This document shows positions 28,924-37,677 of a DNA stretch of 64,000 nt, piece after piece. Made by a program: the position numbers and the translations under genes. Source of the DNA: Brevundimonas lutea (GTDB lineage Bacteria > Pseudomonadota > Alphaproteobacteria > Caulobacterales > Caulobacteraceae). The stretch is from positions 248,001-312,000 of the forward strand of contig NZ_QUOQ01000003.1 of NCBI RefSeq assembly GCF_003704105.1, read 5' to 3'. The notes under the pieces were generated by a model, which was not told the origin of the DNA, did not search any database, and saw only the letters and a program-made list of their open reading frames with translations. Position 1 is the stretch's first letter. Every line of letters starts with the position of its first letter.

Positions 28924-30542
28924 GGGTGCTCGCGGCGCTGGCCGCCCTGCTGATCGCCACCCCGGTCGTGGCCCAGACCCCCGCCTCGCCGGAACCGCAC
29001 GAAGAGGTCTTCTACCACGTCTTCAACCGCTCGATGCGCGACTCGAACGGCGACGGCCACGGCGACATCCAGGGCATGATCGACAGCCTGGACTATCTGA
29101 AACAGCTGGGCGTCACCTCGATCCTGCTGACGCCACTGTATCCGTCGCACCTGTACCACAACTATTTCGCCTCGGACTTCGAGGGCGTCGATCCCGAATA
29201 CGGCACCATGGCCGACTACGCCCGGCTGGTCGCCGAGGTGAAGGCGCGCGGCATGAAGATCTATCTGGACCAGGAGATGCAGTACGTCACCGACGACCAC
29301 GTCTGGTGGGCCGAGCCGCTGGCCGACCGCGGCTCGCCCTACACCGACTGGATCCTGTGGGACGACCGCGAGGGTGGCCTGGCCGAGGAAGGCCCGTTCG
29401 GCCTGCGCGCCGCGCGCAACTGGTCCGGCCGCACCACCGGCATCACCACGGTCAATCTCAAGAACCCCGAGGTGAAGGCCTATTTCGCCCGCTACTTCAT
29501 GAGTTGGGTCGACCCCAACGGCGACGGCGACTTCTCGGACGGCGTCGACGGCTTCCGCATCGACCACATGATGGACGATCTGGACAACAAGGGTCTGCTG
29601 ACCGACCTGTTCGACGACTTCTGGATCCCGCTGTTCACCACCCTGAAAGCGGCCAATCCCGACCTGCTGATCCTGGCCGAACAGTGGGACTGGGGTTATG
29701 GCGGCGACTTCCTGAAGCGCGGCGGGGCCGACATGGCCTTCGCCTTTCCCCTGCGCAGCGCCATCCGCACCTTCAACCGCGAGCGGATCATCGACGCCAT
29801 CCGCGGCGTCGCCGACGCCACGCCCGAGGGCAAGAGCCAGCTGATCTTCGTCGAGAACCACGACATGGACCGGCTGTCCTCCGACCCCGGCATGACGCCG
29901 GAGCGCCAGCGCACGGCGGCGGCCCTGACCGTCCTGCTGCGCGGCACGCCCATGCTCTACTACGGTCAGGAGATCGGCATGCGCGGCACGGTCCGCCCGC
30001 GCTTCACCACCGACGAGCGCGACATCGGCGTGCGCGAAGGAATGGAATGGCGCGCGAAGGTCGACGCGCCCGAAACGCCCCACTGGTATCGCAGCGACGC
30101 CATCTACTGGACCGAACAGTTCTCCCAGGACGACGACGGCGTGTCGGTGGAGGAACAGGACACCGACCCCGCCTCCCTGCTCAACTTCTATCGCCGCGCC
30201 CTGGCGGTCCGGGCGGCCCACCCCACCCTGCAACGCGGCAGCCAGACCATCCAGGAAAGCGCGGCCGGCCTGCTGATCATCGAGCGCTGGCTGGACGGCG
30301 ACCGGATGATGATCATCGCCAACCTGACCCCGTCCGAGGCCGAATACTCCATGCCCGGCCCCGACCTCCTGGGCGGGGCGCGCAAGGACGGCGACCGCGT
30401 CTTCCTGCGCCCCTGGCAGACCGCCCTGTTCCACGCCCCCGCCGACGGCAGCGTCTTTCCCGAAATCGGCGACCCGGACGCGGACCCGGCTGCCGCCCGC
30501 GACCTCGGCGCCGGTCCGGGCGCGAAGGTGGGTGGCGACTAG
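28920..30542 (+). CDS. Periplasmic GH13 alpha-amylase-family glycosidase
   Basis: A 540-residue enzyme from GTG at 28920 with signal peptide VRVLAALAALLIATPVVAQT. The (beta/alpha)8 barrel shows NGDGHGDIQGMIDSLDYL, catalytic nucleophile Asp in DGFRIDHMMD, acid/base Glu in LILAEQWD and the transition-state Asp in FVENHDMD, so it should be active on alpha-glucosidic bonds. The C-terminal beta domain and an Asp/Pro-rich tail follow. It is translationally coupled to the PhyH gene. Its TAG overlaps the stop of the convergent GNAT gene in CTAG. Confidence 0.9.
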   Translation: MRVLAALAALLIATPVVAQTPASPEPHEEVFYHVFNRSMRDSNGDGHGDIQGMIDSLDYLKQLGVTSILLTPLYPSHLYHNYFASDFEGVDPEYGTMADYARLVAEVKARGMKIYLDQEMQYVTDDHVWWAEPLADRGSPYTDWILWDDREGGLAEEGPFGLRAARNWSGRTTGITTVNLKNPEVKAYFARYFMSWVDPNGDGDFSDGVDGFRIDHMMDDLDNKGLLTDLFDDFWIPLFTTLKAANPDLLILAEQWDWGYGGDFLKRGGADMAFAFPLRSAIRTFNRERIIDAIRGVADATPEGKSQLIFVENHDMDRLSSDPGMTPERQRTAAALTVLLRGTPMLYYGQEIGMRGTVRPRFTTDERDIGVREGMEWRAKVDAPETPHWYRSDAIYWTEQFSQDDDGVSVEEQDTDPASLLNFYRRALAVRAAHPTLQRGSQTIQESAAGLLIIERWLDGDRMMIIANLTPSEAEYSMPGPDLLGGARKDGDRVFLRPWQTALFHAPADGSVFPEIGDPDADPAAARDLGAGPGAKVGGD

Positions 30543-31699
30543 CGTCTGTAGGGGCTGAGCTCGCGCGTCATCGCCGCCATCTCCGCCTGCACCGCCGGCC
30601 GTTCCTCGCTCAGGAACCCGGCCACCGCGTCGCGGAAGCTCTCATTGGCGATCCAGTGGGCCGAGCGCACCTCGGTCGGCAGATAGCCGCGCGCGATCTT
30701 GTGCTGGCCCTGCGCCCCCGCCTCGACCCGGCCCAGCCCCCGCGCGATGGCGAAGTCGATTGCCTGATAATAGCAGAGCTCGAAATGCAGGAAGGGCACG
30801 TCCTCCAGCGCCCCCCATTGCCGCCCATACAGGGCGTCGCGGCCGATGAAGTTCAGCGCCCCCGCGATCGGCCGCCCGTCGCGAAACGCCATCACCAGGG
30901 CGATGCGGTCGGCCATGGTCTCGCCGATCCGGTCGAAGAAGGCGCGGGTCAAATAGGGCCGCCCCCACTTGCGTGACCCCGTGTCCATGTAGAAGGCGAA
31001 GAAGGCGTCCCAGTGCGCCGGCTCGATCTCGCCACCGGTCAGCACGCGAATCTCCAGCCCAGCCTGGGCGTCCCGCCGCTCGCGCCGGATGGCCTTCCTC
31101 CGATTCTGGCTGAGCGTGGCCAGAAAGGCCTCCAAATCGGCGTATCCCCGGTTCTCCCAGACGAACTGCATGTCCCGCCGGGCCAGATAGCCAGCCTCGT
31201 CCATCGCCGCCGCGTCCGTCGCGTCAGGAAAGGTGACGTGCAGCGACGACACCCCCATCTGCTCGGCCAGGGCGGTCGCCCCATGCGCCAGCGCCTGTCT
31301 GACCACCGCCTCCCCCGCCCCCGGACGGGCCAGCAGACGTGGCCCCGTCACCGGCGTGAACGGCACGGCGCCCAGCAGCTTGGGATAATACCGCCCGCCC
31401 GCCCGCTCCAACGCGTCGGCCCACGAGTGGTCGAAGACGTATTCGCCCTGGCTGTGCCCTTTCAGATAGAGCGGCATGACGCCGAGCACGGCGCCGTCCT
31501 CGGCCTTCAAGGCCAGATGGCGCGGCGCCCAACCGGCCTCGGGCGCGACCGAGCCGGACGCCTCGCAGGCCTCCAGAAAGTCGTAGCCGACGAACGGGTC
31601 GCCGGTGTGCGAGGCGCACGCCTCCCACGCCTCACGGCCGATCTCGCGGATCGCGCCGTGGACGTGGAGGCTGAATTGCGGGTCGGAGCCGTCCGTCAC
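30539..31699 (-). CDS. GNAT-family N-acetyltransferase (COG3146-like)
   Basis: A 386-residue protein similar to the COG3146/DUF482 group of predicted acyltransferases. Visible: GDPFVGYDFLEACEASGSVA near the N-terminus, LSQNRRKAIRRERRDA, FYMDTGSRKWGRPYLTRAFF, and AGAQGQHKIARGYLPTEVRS near the C-terminus. The start is GTG at 31699, overlapping the ridA stop as GTGA; the open frame further upstream overlaps ridA and has no coding character. A peptidoglycan-related or lipid-linked role is proposed for relatives but unproven. Confidence 0.85.
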   Translation of the reverse strand: MTDGSDPQFSLHVHGAIREIGREAWEACASHTGDPFVGYDFLEACEASGSVAPEAGWAPRHLALKAEDGAVLGVMPLYLKGHSQGEYVFDHSWADALERAGGRYYPKLLGAVPFTPVTGPRLLARPGAGEAVVRQALAHGATALAEQMGVSSLHVTFPDATDAAAMDEAGYLARRDMQFVWENRGYADLEAFLATLSQNRRKAIRRERRDAQAGLEIRVLTGGEIEPAHWDAFFAFYMDTGSRKWGRPYLTRAFFDRIGETMADRIALVMAFRDGRPIAGALNFIGRDALYGRQWGALEDVPFLHFELCYYQAIDFAIARGLGRVEAGAQGQHKIARGYLPTEVRSAHWIANESFRDAVAGFLSEERPAVQAEMAAMTRELSPYRR

Positions 31700-32154
31700 C
31701 GCACCTCGACGACGGCGTCCACCTCGACGGCGAAGCCGAGCGGCAGACGATAGACGCCGACGGCCGAGCGGGCGTGGCGACCCTTGTCGCCGAACACTTC
31801 GACCATCAGGTCCGAACAGCCGTTGATGACCAGGGGAATGTCGGTGAAATCGCCGGCCGCCTGGACGAAGCCGCCCAGTTTCACGACGCGCACGACCCGT
31901 TCCAGGTGGCCGTCGCAGGCCGCCTTGATCTGCGCCAGCAGATTGACGCCGCACATCCGCGCCCCGGCCTTGGCCGTCTCCAGATCGACGTCGTCGCCCA
32001 CCGTGCCCTTCAGGCCGCCTGAGGCGTCGTTCGACAGCTGGCCCGAGACATGGACCAGATTGCCGGTCTTCACCCAGGGCACATAGTTGGCCACGGCCTT
32101 GGCCGGTTCGGGCAGGTCGATGCCGAGTTCGGCGAGGCGGGCGTCGATGGACAT
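31696..32154 (-). CDS. ridA: RidA-family protein
   Basis: A 152-residue YjgF/YER057c/UK114-family protein, probably a trimeric enamine/imine deaminase that protects PLP enzymes. It has YVPWVKTGNLVHVSGQLSND, ARMCGVNLLAQIKAACDG and ARSAVGVYRLPLGFAVEVDA. The usual catalytic Arg lies in the HARSAVGV region, so it is closest to the longer subgroup of about 150 residues. It is divergent from the PLP-dependent cystathionine beta-synthase gene, a sensible functional neighbour. Confidence 0.88.
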   Translation of the reverse strand: MSIDARLAELGIDLPEPAKAVANYVPWVKTGNLVHVSGQLSNDASGGLKGTVGDDVDLETAKAGARMCGVNLLAQIKAACDGHLERVVRVVKLGGFVQAAGDFTDIPLVINGCSDLMVEVFGDKGRHARSAVGVYRLPLGFAVEVDAVVEVR

Positions 32155-32283
32155 GGGCGGCTCCTGAATGATCTGGGCCGGGATTTAGGGGGCCGGGAGC
32201 CCGGCGTCACCCCCTGCCCTCCGCCCGCCTTGACCTCGCCGCTTCGGACCCTCAGCTTCCCGGCGGATTTCGAGGAGCCCTCC

Positions 32284-33687
32284 ATGCCCATCTCCGACAC
32301 GCCGGTGCTGTCGCGCCCGTCCGGATCGCTGCTGACCCTGATCGCCAACACCCCGATGGTGGAGGTGACGCGTCTGGACACCGGCCCGTGCCGCCTGTTC
32401 CTCAAGCTGGAGAGCCAGAACCCTGGCGGCTCCATCAAGGACCGGATCGCCGTCGAGATGATCGAGGCGGCCGAAAAGGAGGGCTGGCTCAAGGAAGGCG
32501 GCACCATCGTCGAGGCCACCGCCGGCAACACCGGCCTCGCCCTGACCCTGGTCGGCCAGAACAAGGGCTACAAGGTCCTGCTGGTCATTCCCGACAAGAT
32601 GTCCAAGGAAAAGATCCAGCATTTGCGGGCCATGGGCGCCGATGTTCGCCTGACACGTTCGGATGTGCCGCACGGGCACCCGGAATATTACACCGACATG
32701 GCCGAGCGCCTCGCCCAGCAGCTGCCCGGCGGCTACTACGTCAACCAGTTCGCCAACGACGCCAATTCCGAGGCCCACGTGAAGACCACGGGCCCCGAGA
32801 TCTGGGAACAGACCGGCGGTCAGATCGACGCCTTCGTCGCGGGCATCGGCTCCGGCGGCACCATCACCGGCGTCGCCCGGTATCTGAAATCCCAGGGATC
32901 AAAGGCCGAAATCATCCTGGCCGACCCGGTCGGCTCCACCCTCGCCGGCATCGTCAACGAGGGCGTGCCGGGGCCGGAGGGCAGCTACACGGTCGAGGGC
33001 ATCGGCCAGAACTTCGTGCCCGACACCGCCGACATGAGCCTGATCGACCGCGCCTATTCCATCCCTGACGCCGAGGCCATCGCCACCGTCCGCGAGCTGC
33101 TGCTCAAGGAAGGCATCCTGGCCGGCTCCTCCTCCGGCACCCTGATCGCCTCGGCCCTGCGCTGGTGCCGCGAACAGACCGAGGCCAAGACCTGCGTCAC
33201 CCTGGTCTGCGACACCGGGGCCAAATACCTGTCCAAGGTCTATAACGACGCCTGGCTGGCCGATCAGGGCCTGGGCGAGCGCGAGATACACGGCGACCTG
33301 TCCGACCTGATCACCCGCAAGTACGCCAAGGGCGACGTCGTCTCGGCCACTGCCGGCGACACCCTGGACACCGCCTTCAAGCGCATGCGCGGCGCCGACG
33401 TGTCCCAGCTGCCGATCATCGACGAGGGCCGGCTGGTCGGCATCATCGACGAGAGCGACATCGTCCACGTCATGAACACCGACGCCATCACCCGCGAGGC
33501 CCGCTTCAAGAAGCCGGTCGGAGAGGTCATGACCCGCGACCTCGACACCCTTCAGGTCACCGAGCCGCTGGACGCCCTGATCCCCATCTTCGACCGCGAC
33601 CGCGTGGCCCTGGTGCTGGACGGCGAACAGTTCGTCGGCCTGATCACCCGCACCGACCTGATCAATCACCTCAGCCTCAATCGCTGA
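32284..33687 (+). CDS. Cystathionine beta-synthase with CBS domain pair
   Basis: A PLP enzyme joining homocysteine and serine to cystathionine. The catalytic domain (about residues 1-320) has NPGGSIKDRIAVEMIEAA with the PLP lysine, EATAGNTGLALTLVGQ and the phosphate loop GIGSGGTITGV. The C-terminal 120 residues form two CBS repeats (VSQLPIIDEGRLVGIIDES and RVALVLDGEQFVGLITRTD), the regulatory part found in true CBS rather than in plain cysteine synthases. Length 467. With the downstream cystathionine lyase/synthase it makes a reverse-transsulfuration pair. Confidence 0.88.
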   Translation: MPISDTPVLSRPSGSLLTLIANTPMVEVTRLDTGPCRLFLKLESQNPGGSIKDRIAVEMIEAAEKEGWLKEGGTIVEATAGNTGLALTLVGQNKGYKVLLVIPDKMSKEKIQHLRAMGADVRLTRSDVPHGHPEYYTDMAERLAQQLPGGYYVNQFANDANSEAHVKTTGPEIWEQTGGQIDAFVAGIGSGGTITGVARYLKSQGSKAEIILADPVGSTLAGIVNEGVPGPEGSYTVEGIGQNFVPDTADMSLIDRAYSIPDAEAIATVRELLLKEGILAGSSSGTLIASALRWCREQTEAKTCVTLVCDTGAKYLSKVYNDAWLADQGLGEREIHGDLSDLITRKYAKGDVVSATAGDTLDTAFKRMRGADVSQLPIIDEGRLVGIIDESDIVHVMNTDAITREARFKKPVGEVMTRDLDTLQVTEPLDALIPIFDRDRVALVLDGEQFVGLITRTDLINHLSLNR

Positions 33688-33688
33688 C

Positions 33689-34423
33689 ATGATCTCGACC
33701 CGCCGATCGGTATTGGCGGGAGTGGGCGCGACGGCGCTCGCCGCGCCGGCGCGCGGGCAGACGCTCGGGCCCGGCGTTACCCTGACCGGCTATCAAAGCG
33801 GCGGAGTGAGTATCCCCACAGTGCTGTTCGAGCCGCGACGGCCCGACGGCGCCCTGTCCGGTGGCGGGCTGGTGCTGCTGCACGGCGGCGGCGGCGCCCA
33901 GATCGATGTGCCCCGGTTCTTCAGTCACGCCGTCCGATTGACCGACCACGGTCTCACGGTCGCCATGCCCAACTATTTCGCCGGCTCTGGCGAAGCGGGT
34001 GAGGTGCGCCGATCGATGACCGAACGCTTTCGTGTCGTGGTCGATGACGCGGTGGTTTGGCTCGCCGCCCGTCCGGGGGTGGATCGCTCCAGGCTCGCTC
34101 TCATGGGATATTCACGGGGCGGCCATCTGGCGACGGAGGTCGCAGTCACCAAGGCCGATGTCCGTGCCGCCATCGGCGTCGCGTCGGCCGGCGGGCTAGA
34201 GCCCGCAGCTATACGACGAACACCGCCCGTGCTGCTGATCTACGCCAAGGGCGACCCTGTCGTGCGGCCACGCTACACGCGGCGCTGGGCCGGCGTGCTG
34301 CGGAACCGAGAGGTTCCCGTCACCCTGCGAGAACTGGACTCGCCCCGCCATATCTTTGAGGACGTGGAGTGGAGCGACATCTTCTCCTCCGCGCGTACCT
34401 TCCTGACCCGCCATCTTGTCTGA
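33689..34423 (+). CDS. Exported dienelactone-hydrolase-like alpha/beta hydrolase
   Basis: A 244-residue product with a twin-arginine-like leader (MISTRRSVLAGVGATALAAP, cleavage near ARG). The alpha/beta-hydrolase fold shows oxyanion strand LVLLHGGGGAQ, nucleophile elbow GYSRGG (Ser, where classical DLH uses Cys), acid YAKGDPVV and His in SPRHIFEDV. The substrate is unknown. It starts 1 base after the CBS stop and lies 8 bases before the next PLP gene, so it is embedded in the transsulfuration operon without an obvious role there. Confidence 0.82.
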   Translation: MISTRRSVLAGVGATALAAPARGQTLGPGVTLTGYQSGGVSIPTVLFEPRRPDGALSGGGLVLLHGGGGAQIDVPRFFSHAVRLTDHGLTVAMPNYFAGSGEAGEVRRSMTERFRVVVDDAVVWLAARPGVDRSRLALMGYSRGGHLATEVAVTKADVRAAIGVASAGGLEPAAIRRTPPVLLIYAKGDPVVRPRYTRRWAGVLRNREVPVTLRELDSPRHIFEDVEWSDIFSSARTFLTRHLV

Positions 34424-34431
34424 CGGACCGC

Positions 34432-35595
34432 ATGACCAAACTGACCAACAGCCAGGGCTTCTCAACCCGCGCCATTCACGCCGGCCAGCGCCCCGACCCG
34501 ACCACGGGCGCCGTGATGACGCCGATCTACGCCACCTCGACCTACGCCCAGGAGAGCCCGGGCGTGAACAAGGGCTATGAGTATGCGCGCGGCAAGAACC
34601 CGACGCGGGAAGCCTTCGAGGCCTGTATCGCCGATCTGGAAGGCGGAACCCACGGCTTCGGCTTCGCCAGTGGCATGGCCGCCACCTCGACAGCCCTGGA
34701 GCTGCTGGACGCGGGCGACCACGTCGTCACCGGCGACGACCTCTACGGCGGGTCCTGGCGGCTGTTCGAGCGGGTGCGCCGTCGCTCCATGGGTCTGGAC
34801 TTCGCCTATGTCGACATGAGCGACCCGGCCGCCGTCGAGGCCGCCATCACCGACAAGACCCGGCTACTCTGGGTCGAGACGCCCACCAATCCGCTGATGA
34901 AGCTGGCCGATATCGCCGCCCTGTCGAAGATCGCCAAGGCGCGCGGCCTGATGCTGATTGTCGACAACACCTTCGCCACCCCCTTCTGTCAGCAGCCGCT
35001 GAGCCTGGGCGCCGACATCGTCATGCATTCGGCGACCAAATACCTGAACGGCCATTCCGACATCATCGGCGGCGTGCTGGTTACCCGGGACGCCGATCTC
35101 GCGACCCGGATCAAGTTCCTGCAGAACTCGGTCGGCGGCGTCATGGGCCCGTTCGATGCCTTCCTTGCCAACCGGGGGCTCAAGACCCTGGCCCTGCGCA
35201 TGAAGGCCCACTGCGAGAACGCCCTGGGCGTCGCCCGCTGGCTGGAGAGCCGCGCCGGGGTCGCCAAGGTGATCTACCCCGGCCTAATTGCCCACCCCCA
35301 GCACGAACTGGCCGCGCGTCAGATGACCGGCGGCTTCGGCGGCATGGTCACGGTCATCCTCGACGGCGATCTGGCGCGCACCAAACAGGTGCTGGAGCGG
35401 GTTCAGGTCTTCACCCTGGCCGAGTCCCTCGGCGGCGTCGAAAGCCTGGTCAACCACCCCGCCATCATGACCCACGCCAGCGTCCCGAAAGAGGTGCGCG
35501 AGGCCGGCGGCGTCACCGACAGCCTGATCCGCCTGTCGGTCGGGGTCGAGGACATCGACGACCTGATCGCGGACCTGGATCAGGCGCTGGCCTGA
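34432..35595 (+). CDS. Cystathionine gamma-lyase / gamma-synthase family PLP enzyme
   Basis: A 387-residue Cys/Met-metabolism PLP enzyme with GFSTRAIHAGQRPDPTTGAV, YEYARGKNPTREAFEACIA, the active-site lysine segment HSATKYLNGHSDIIGG and FTLAESLGGVESLVNHPA. ATG at 34432 gives the expected N-terminus. Sequence alone does not separate gamma-lyase from gamma-synthase, but the adjacent cystathionine beta-synthase favours cystathionine cleavage to cysteine. Confidence 0.9.
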   Translation: MTKLTNSQGFSTRAIHAGQRPDPTTGAVMTPIYATSTYAQESPGVNKGYEYARGKNPTREAFEACIADLEGGTHGFGFASGMAATSTALELLDAGDHVVTGDDLYGGSWRLFERVRRRSMGLDFAYVDMSDPAAVEAAITDKTRLLWVETPTNPLMKLADIAALSKIAKARGLMLIVDNTFATPFCQQPLSLGADIVMHSATKYLNGHSDIIGGVLVTRDADLATRIKFLQNSVGGVMGPFDAFLANRGLKTLALRMKAHCENALGVARWLESRAGVAKVIYPGLIAHPQHELAARQMTGGFGGMVTVILDGDLARTKQVLERVQVFTLAESLGGVESLVNHPAIMTHASVPKEVREAGGVTDSLIRLSVGVEDIDDLIADLDQALA

Positions 35596-35649
35596 GGTCA
35601 TGGTCCGCTAGGGGTTCAAACGGCCGCGCCAAGCCGTTAGCCTTCGCGC

Positions 35650-36891
35650 ATGCAAAATCTGAACGCCATGCGTGATCGCCTGGCGGAGCAGCCGATGGCG
35701 GAGACGCTGATCGGGCTCTGCCTGCTGTTGCTTGCCGCCTTCGCAACGGATTTCATCCTGCGCCAGGTGCTGGTCAGGCTGGTGCGGCGCGCGGTGGCCC
35801 GCATCTTCCCCACCAGCAATGTGAGGGGCTCGGTCTACCCGATCGTGCGCACTCTGGGACGGGTCGCGCCGGCCCTGGTGATCCATCACGGCGTGATGCT
35901 GGTCCCGCACCTCTCGCCCGGAGCGACGGCGGTAACCCGCAACGTGGCCTCCGCCTTCGCCATCATCACCCTGGCCATGTCGGTGGCGGCGACGCTCAGC
36001 CTGATCAACCGCGTCTACGCCCAACGCCCCGAGGCGGCAGCCCGGCCGATCAAGGGCTATCTGGAACTGGCCAAGATCCTCGTTTTCGCCGTCGCCGCCA
36101 TACTGGCTATCTCGGCCCTGATCGAGCGGTCGCCGCTGCTGCTCCTGTCCGGCCTCGGCGCCCTCGCGGCGGTTCTGATGCTGGTGTTCAAGGACACGAT
36201 CCTGAGCCTGGTGGCCTCGGTGCAGCTGAACGCCAACGACATGCTGCGCGTCGGCGACTGGATCGAAATGCCCAAGCTGGAGGCCGACGGCGACGTGGTC
36301 GACATCGCCCTGCACACGGTCAAGGTCCAGAACTGGGACAAGACCATCACCACCATCCCGACCTGGCGGCTGATCGCCGAGCCCTTCAAGAACTGGCGCG
36401 GCATGCAGGAGGCCGGCGGCCGCCGGATCAAGCGCAGCCTGCTGATCGACCAGACCAGCGTGGGCTTCCTCGACCCCGAGGCCAAGGCGCGCCTCGCCCG
36501 CTTCGCGGTGCTGGACGAATATCTGGAGCGTAAGTCCGGGGAAATCGAGAGCTTCAACGCCCGCCTGCGCGAGGCGGGCCGCGACGCCGTCAACGCCCGA
36601 CGCCAGACCAACCTCGGCGCCTTCCGCGCCTATGTCGACAACTACCTGCGCACCCATCCACGCATCCATCAGCAGATGACCCTGCTGGTTCGCCAGCTGG
36701 AGCCCACGCCCTGCGGCCTGCCGCTCGAGATCTACTGCTTCACCTCCACCGTGGCCTGGAACGACTACGAGGGCATCCAGTCCGACATCTTCGACCACCT
36801 GATCGCCATCCTGCCGGAATTCGGCCTGCGCCTGTTCCAACAGCCCTCCGGCGCCGACCTGGACCGCTTGGGTCTGGCGCGCGCCGCCTAG
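35650..36891 (+). CDS. MscS-family mechanosensitive ion channel
   Basis: A 413-residue inner-membrane protein with five or so N-terminal helices (ETLIGLCLLLLAAFATDFIL; VASAFAIITLAMSVAATLSL; AKILVFAVAAILAISALIER), the pore helix LLLSGLGALAAVLMLVFKDT, and the cytoplasmic MscS beta-domain IRVGDWIEM-type segment (actual MLRVGDWIEMPKLEADGDVV). The C-terminal region is longer than in small MscS and fits the YbdG-like subgroup. It probably protects against osmotic down-shock. Confidence 0.92.
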   Translation: MQNLNAMRDRLAEQPMAETLIGLCLLLLAAFATDFILRQVLVRLVRRAVARIFPTSNVRGSVYPIVRTLGRVAPALVIHHGVMLVPHLSPGATAVTRNVASAFAIITLAMSVAATLSLINRVYAQRPEAAARPIKGYLELAKILVFAVAAILAISALIERSPLLLLSGLGALAAVLMLVFKDTILSLVASVQLNANDMLRVGDWIEMPKLEADGDVVDIALHTVKVQNWDKTITTIPTWRLIAEPFKNWRGMQEAGGRRIKRSLLIDQTSVGFLDPEAKARLARFAVLDEYLERKSGEIESFNARLREAGRDAVNARRQTNLGAFRAYVDNYLRTHPRIHQQMTLLVRQLEPTPCGLPLEIYCFTSTVAWNDYEGIQSDIFDHLIAILPEFGLRLFQQPSGADLDRLGLARAA

Positions 36892-36960
36892 CGCGGCACA
36901 CCAGGCCGACGGGCTAGCGATGACCGGGAACAAGGACCGGTCTTGCCCGCCGCACAGTAA

Positions 36961-36986
36961 GGCGGCGGAGCCTGAGCTCCGCCGCC
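36961..36986. terminator. Hairpin between MscS and fasciclin genes
   Basis: GGCGGCGGAGC and GCTCCGCCGCC make a perfect 11-bp stem with a CTGA loop, between the convergent MscS (+) and fasciclin (-) genes. Little T-tract is visible on either strand. Confidence 0.55.
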
Positions 36987-36992
36987 GTCTCG

Positions 36993-37592
36993 TCAGTTGG
37001 GCATCGAGACCGTGTCCGTAACGTGGATCACGCCGTTGGACTGGAAGACGTCAGCCTGACTGACGCGCGCCATGCCTCCCATCTCGTCGGTCAACACGAT
37101 GTTTGACCCCTGCATCCGCGCCGTCAGCACGCTGCCCTCGACGGTGGTCAAGCGAGCCGAACCGTTTCCTGCACGGATCGCGGTCATAAGGTCGGCGGCG
37201 CTCATGCGGCCGGGCACCACGTGATAGGTCAGGATTTTGGTCAACGTCGCCTTGTTCGCCGGCATGACCAGGCTATCGACCGTACCTGCCGGCAGTTTTG
37301 CGAAGGCGGCGTTAGTCGGCGCGAAGACTGTGAACGGGCCGGGGCTCGCCAGCGTCTCGGCCAGTCCGGCGGCCTGCACCGCGGCAACCAGGGTGGTGTG
37401 GTCGGCGGAGTTCGCCGCATTCTCGACGATGTTCCGGCTGGGATACATCGCGGCGCCCCCCACCATCACGGTGGCTTCGCTGCCCGAGTCCATTCCGCCC
37501 ATGTCGTTATCCATGGAGGCGCAGGCGGAGACGGTCAGAGCGCCAGCCAGCAGCGCGCAAACGGCGGCGCCGCGTAGAGTGATCTTTTTCAT
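36993..37592 (-). CDS. Fasciclin-domain lipoprotein
   Basis: A 199-residue product from ATG at 37592 (MKKITLRGAAVCALLAGALT, lipobox VSAC). The mature protein is one fasciclin (FAS1) domain: NIVENAANSADHTTLVAAVQ, PGPFTVFAPTNAAFAKLPAG, TYHVVPGRMSAADL and FQSNGVIHVTDTVSMPN. FAS1 domains mediate surface adhesion or matrix interaction. It stands alone, with a cupin/JmjC gene upstream on the same strand. Confidence 0.92.
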   Translation of the reverse strand: MKKITLRGAAVCALLAGALTVSACASMDNDMGGMDSGSEATVMVGGAAMYPSRNIVENAANSADHTTLVAAVQAAGLAETLASPGPFTVFAPTNAAFAKLPAGTVDSLVMPANKATLTKILTYHVVPGRMSAADLMTAIRAGNGSARLTTVEGSVLTARMQGSNIVLTDEMGGMARVSQADVFQSNGVIHVTDTVSMPN

Positions 37593-37677
37593 GGTCTGAT
37601 ATCCTTGGCGCCGCATCTCGCGGCGGACGCAGTTACGCGAACGGAGCCGTGCAGGATGCCGACGGGGATCGGGGCTC

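Noticed and set aside
28782..30434. A 550-codon minus-strand frame opposite the GH13 gene
   Set aside because: The GH13 catalytic motifs settle the coding strand; the antisense product is a composition artefact.
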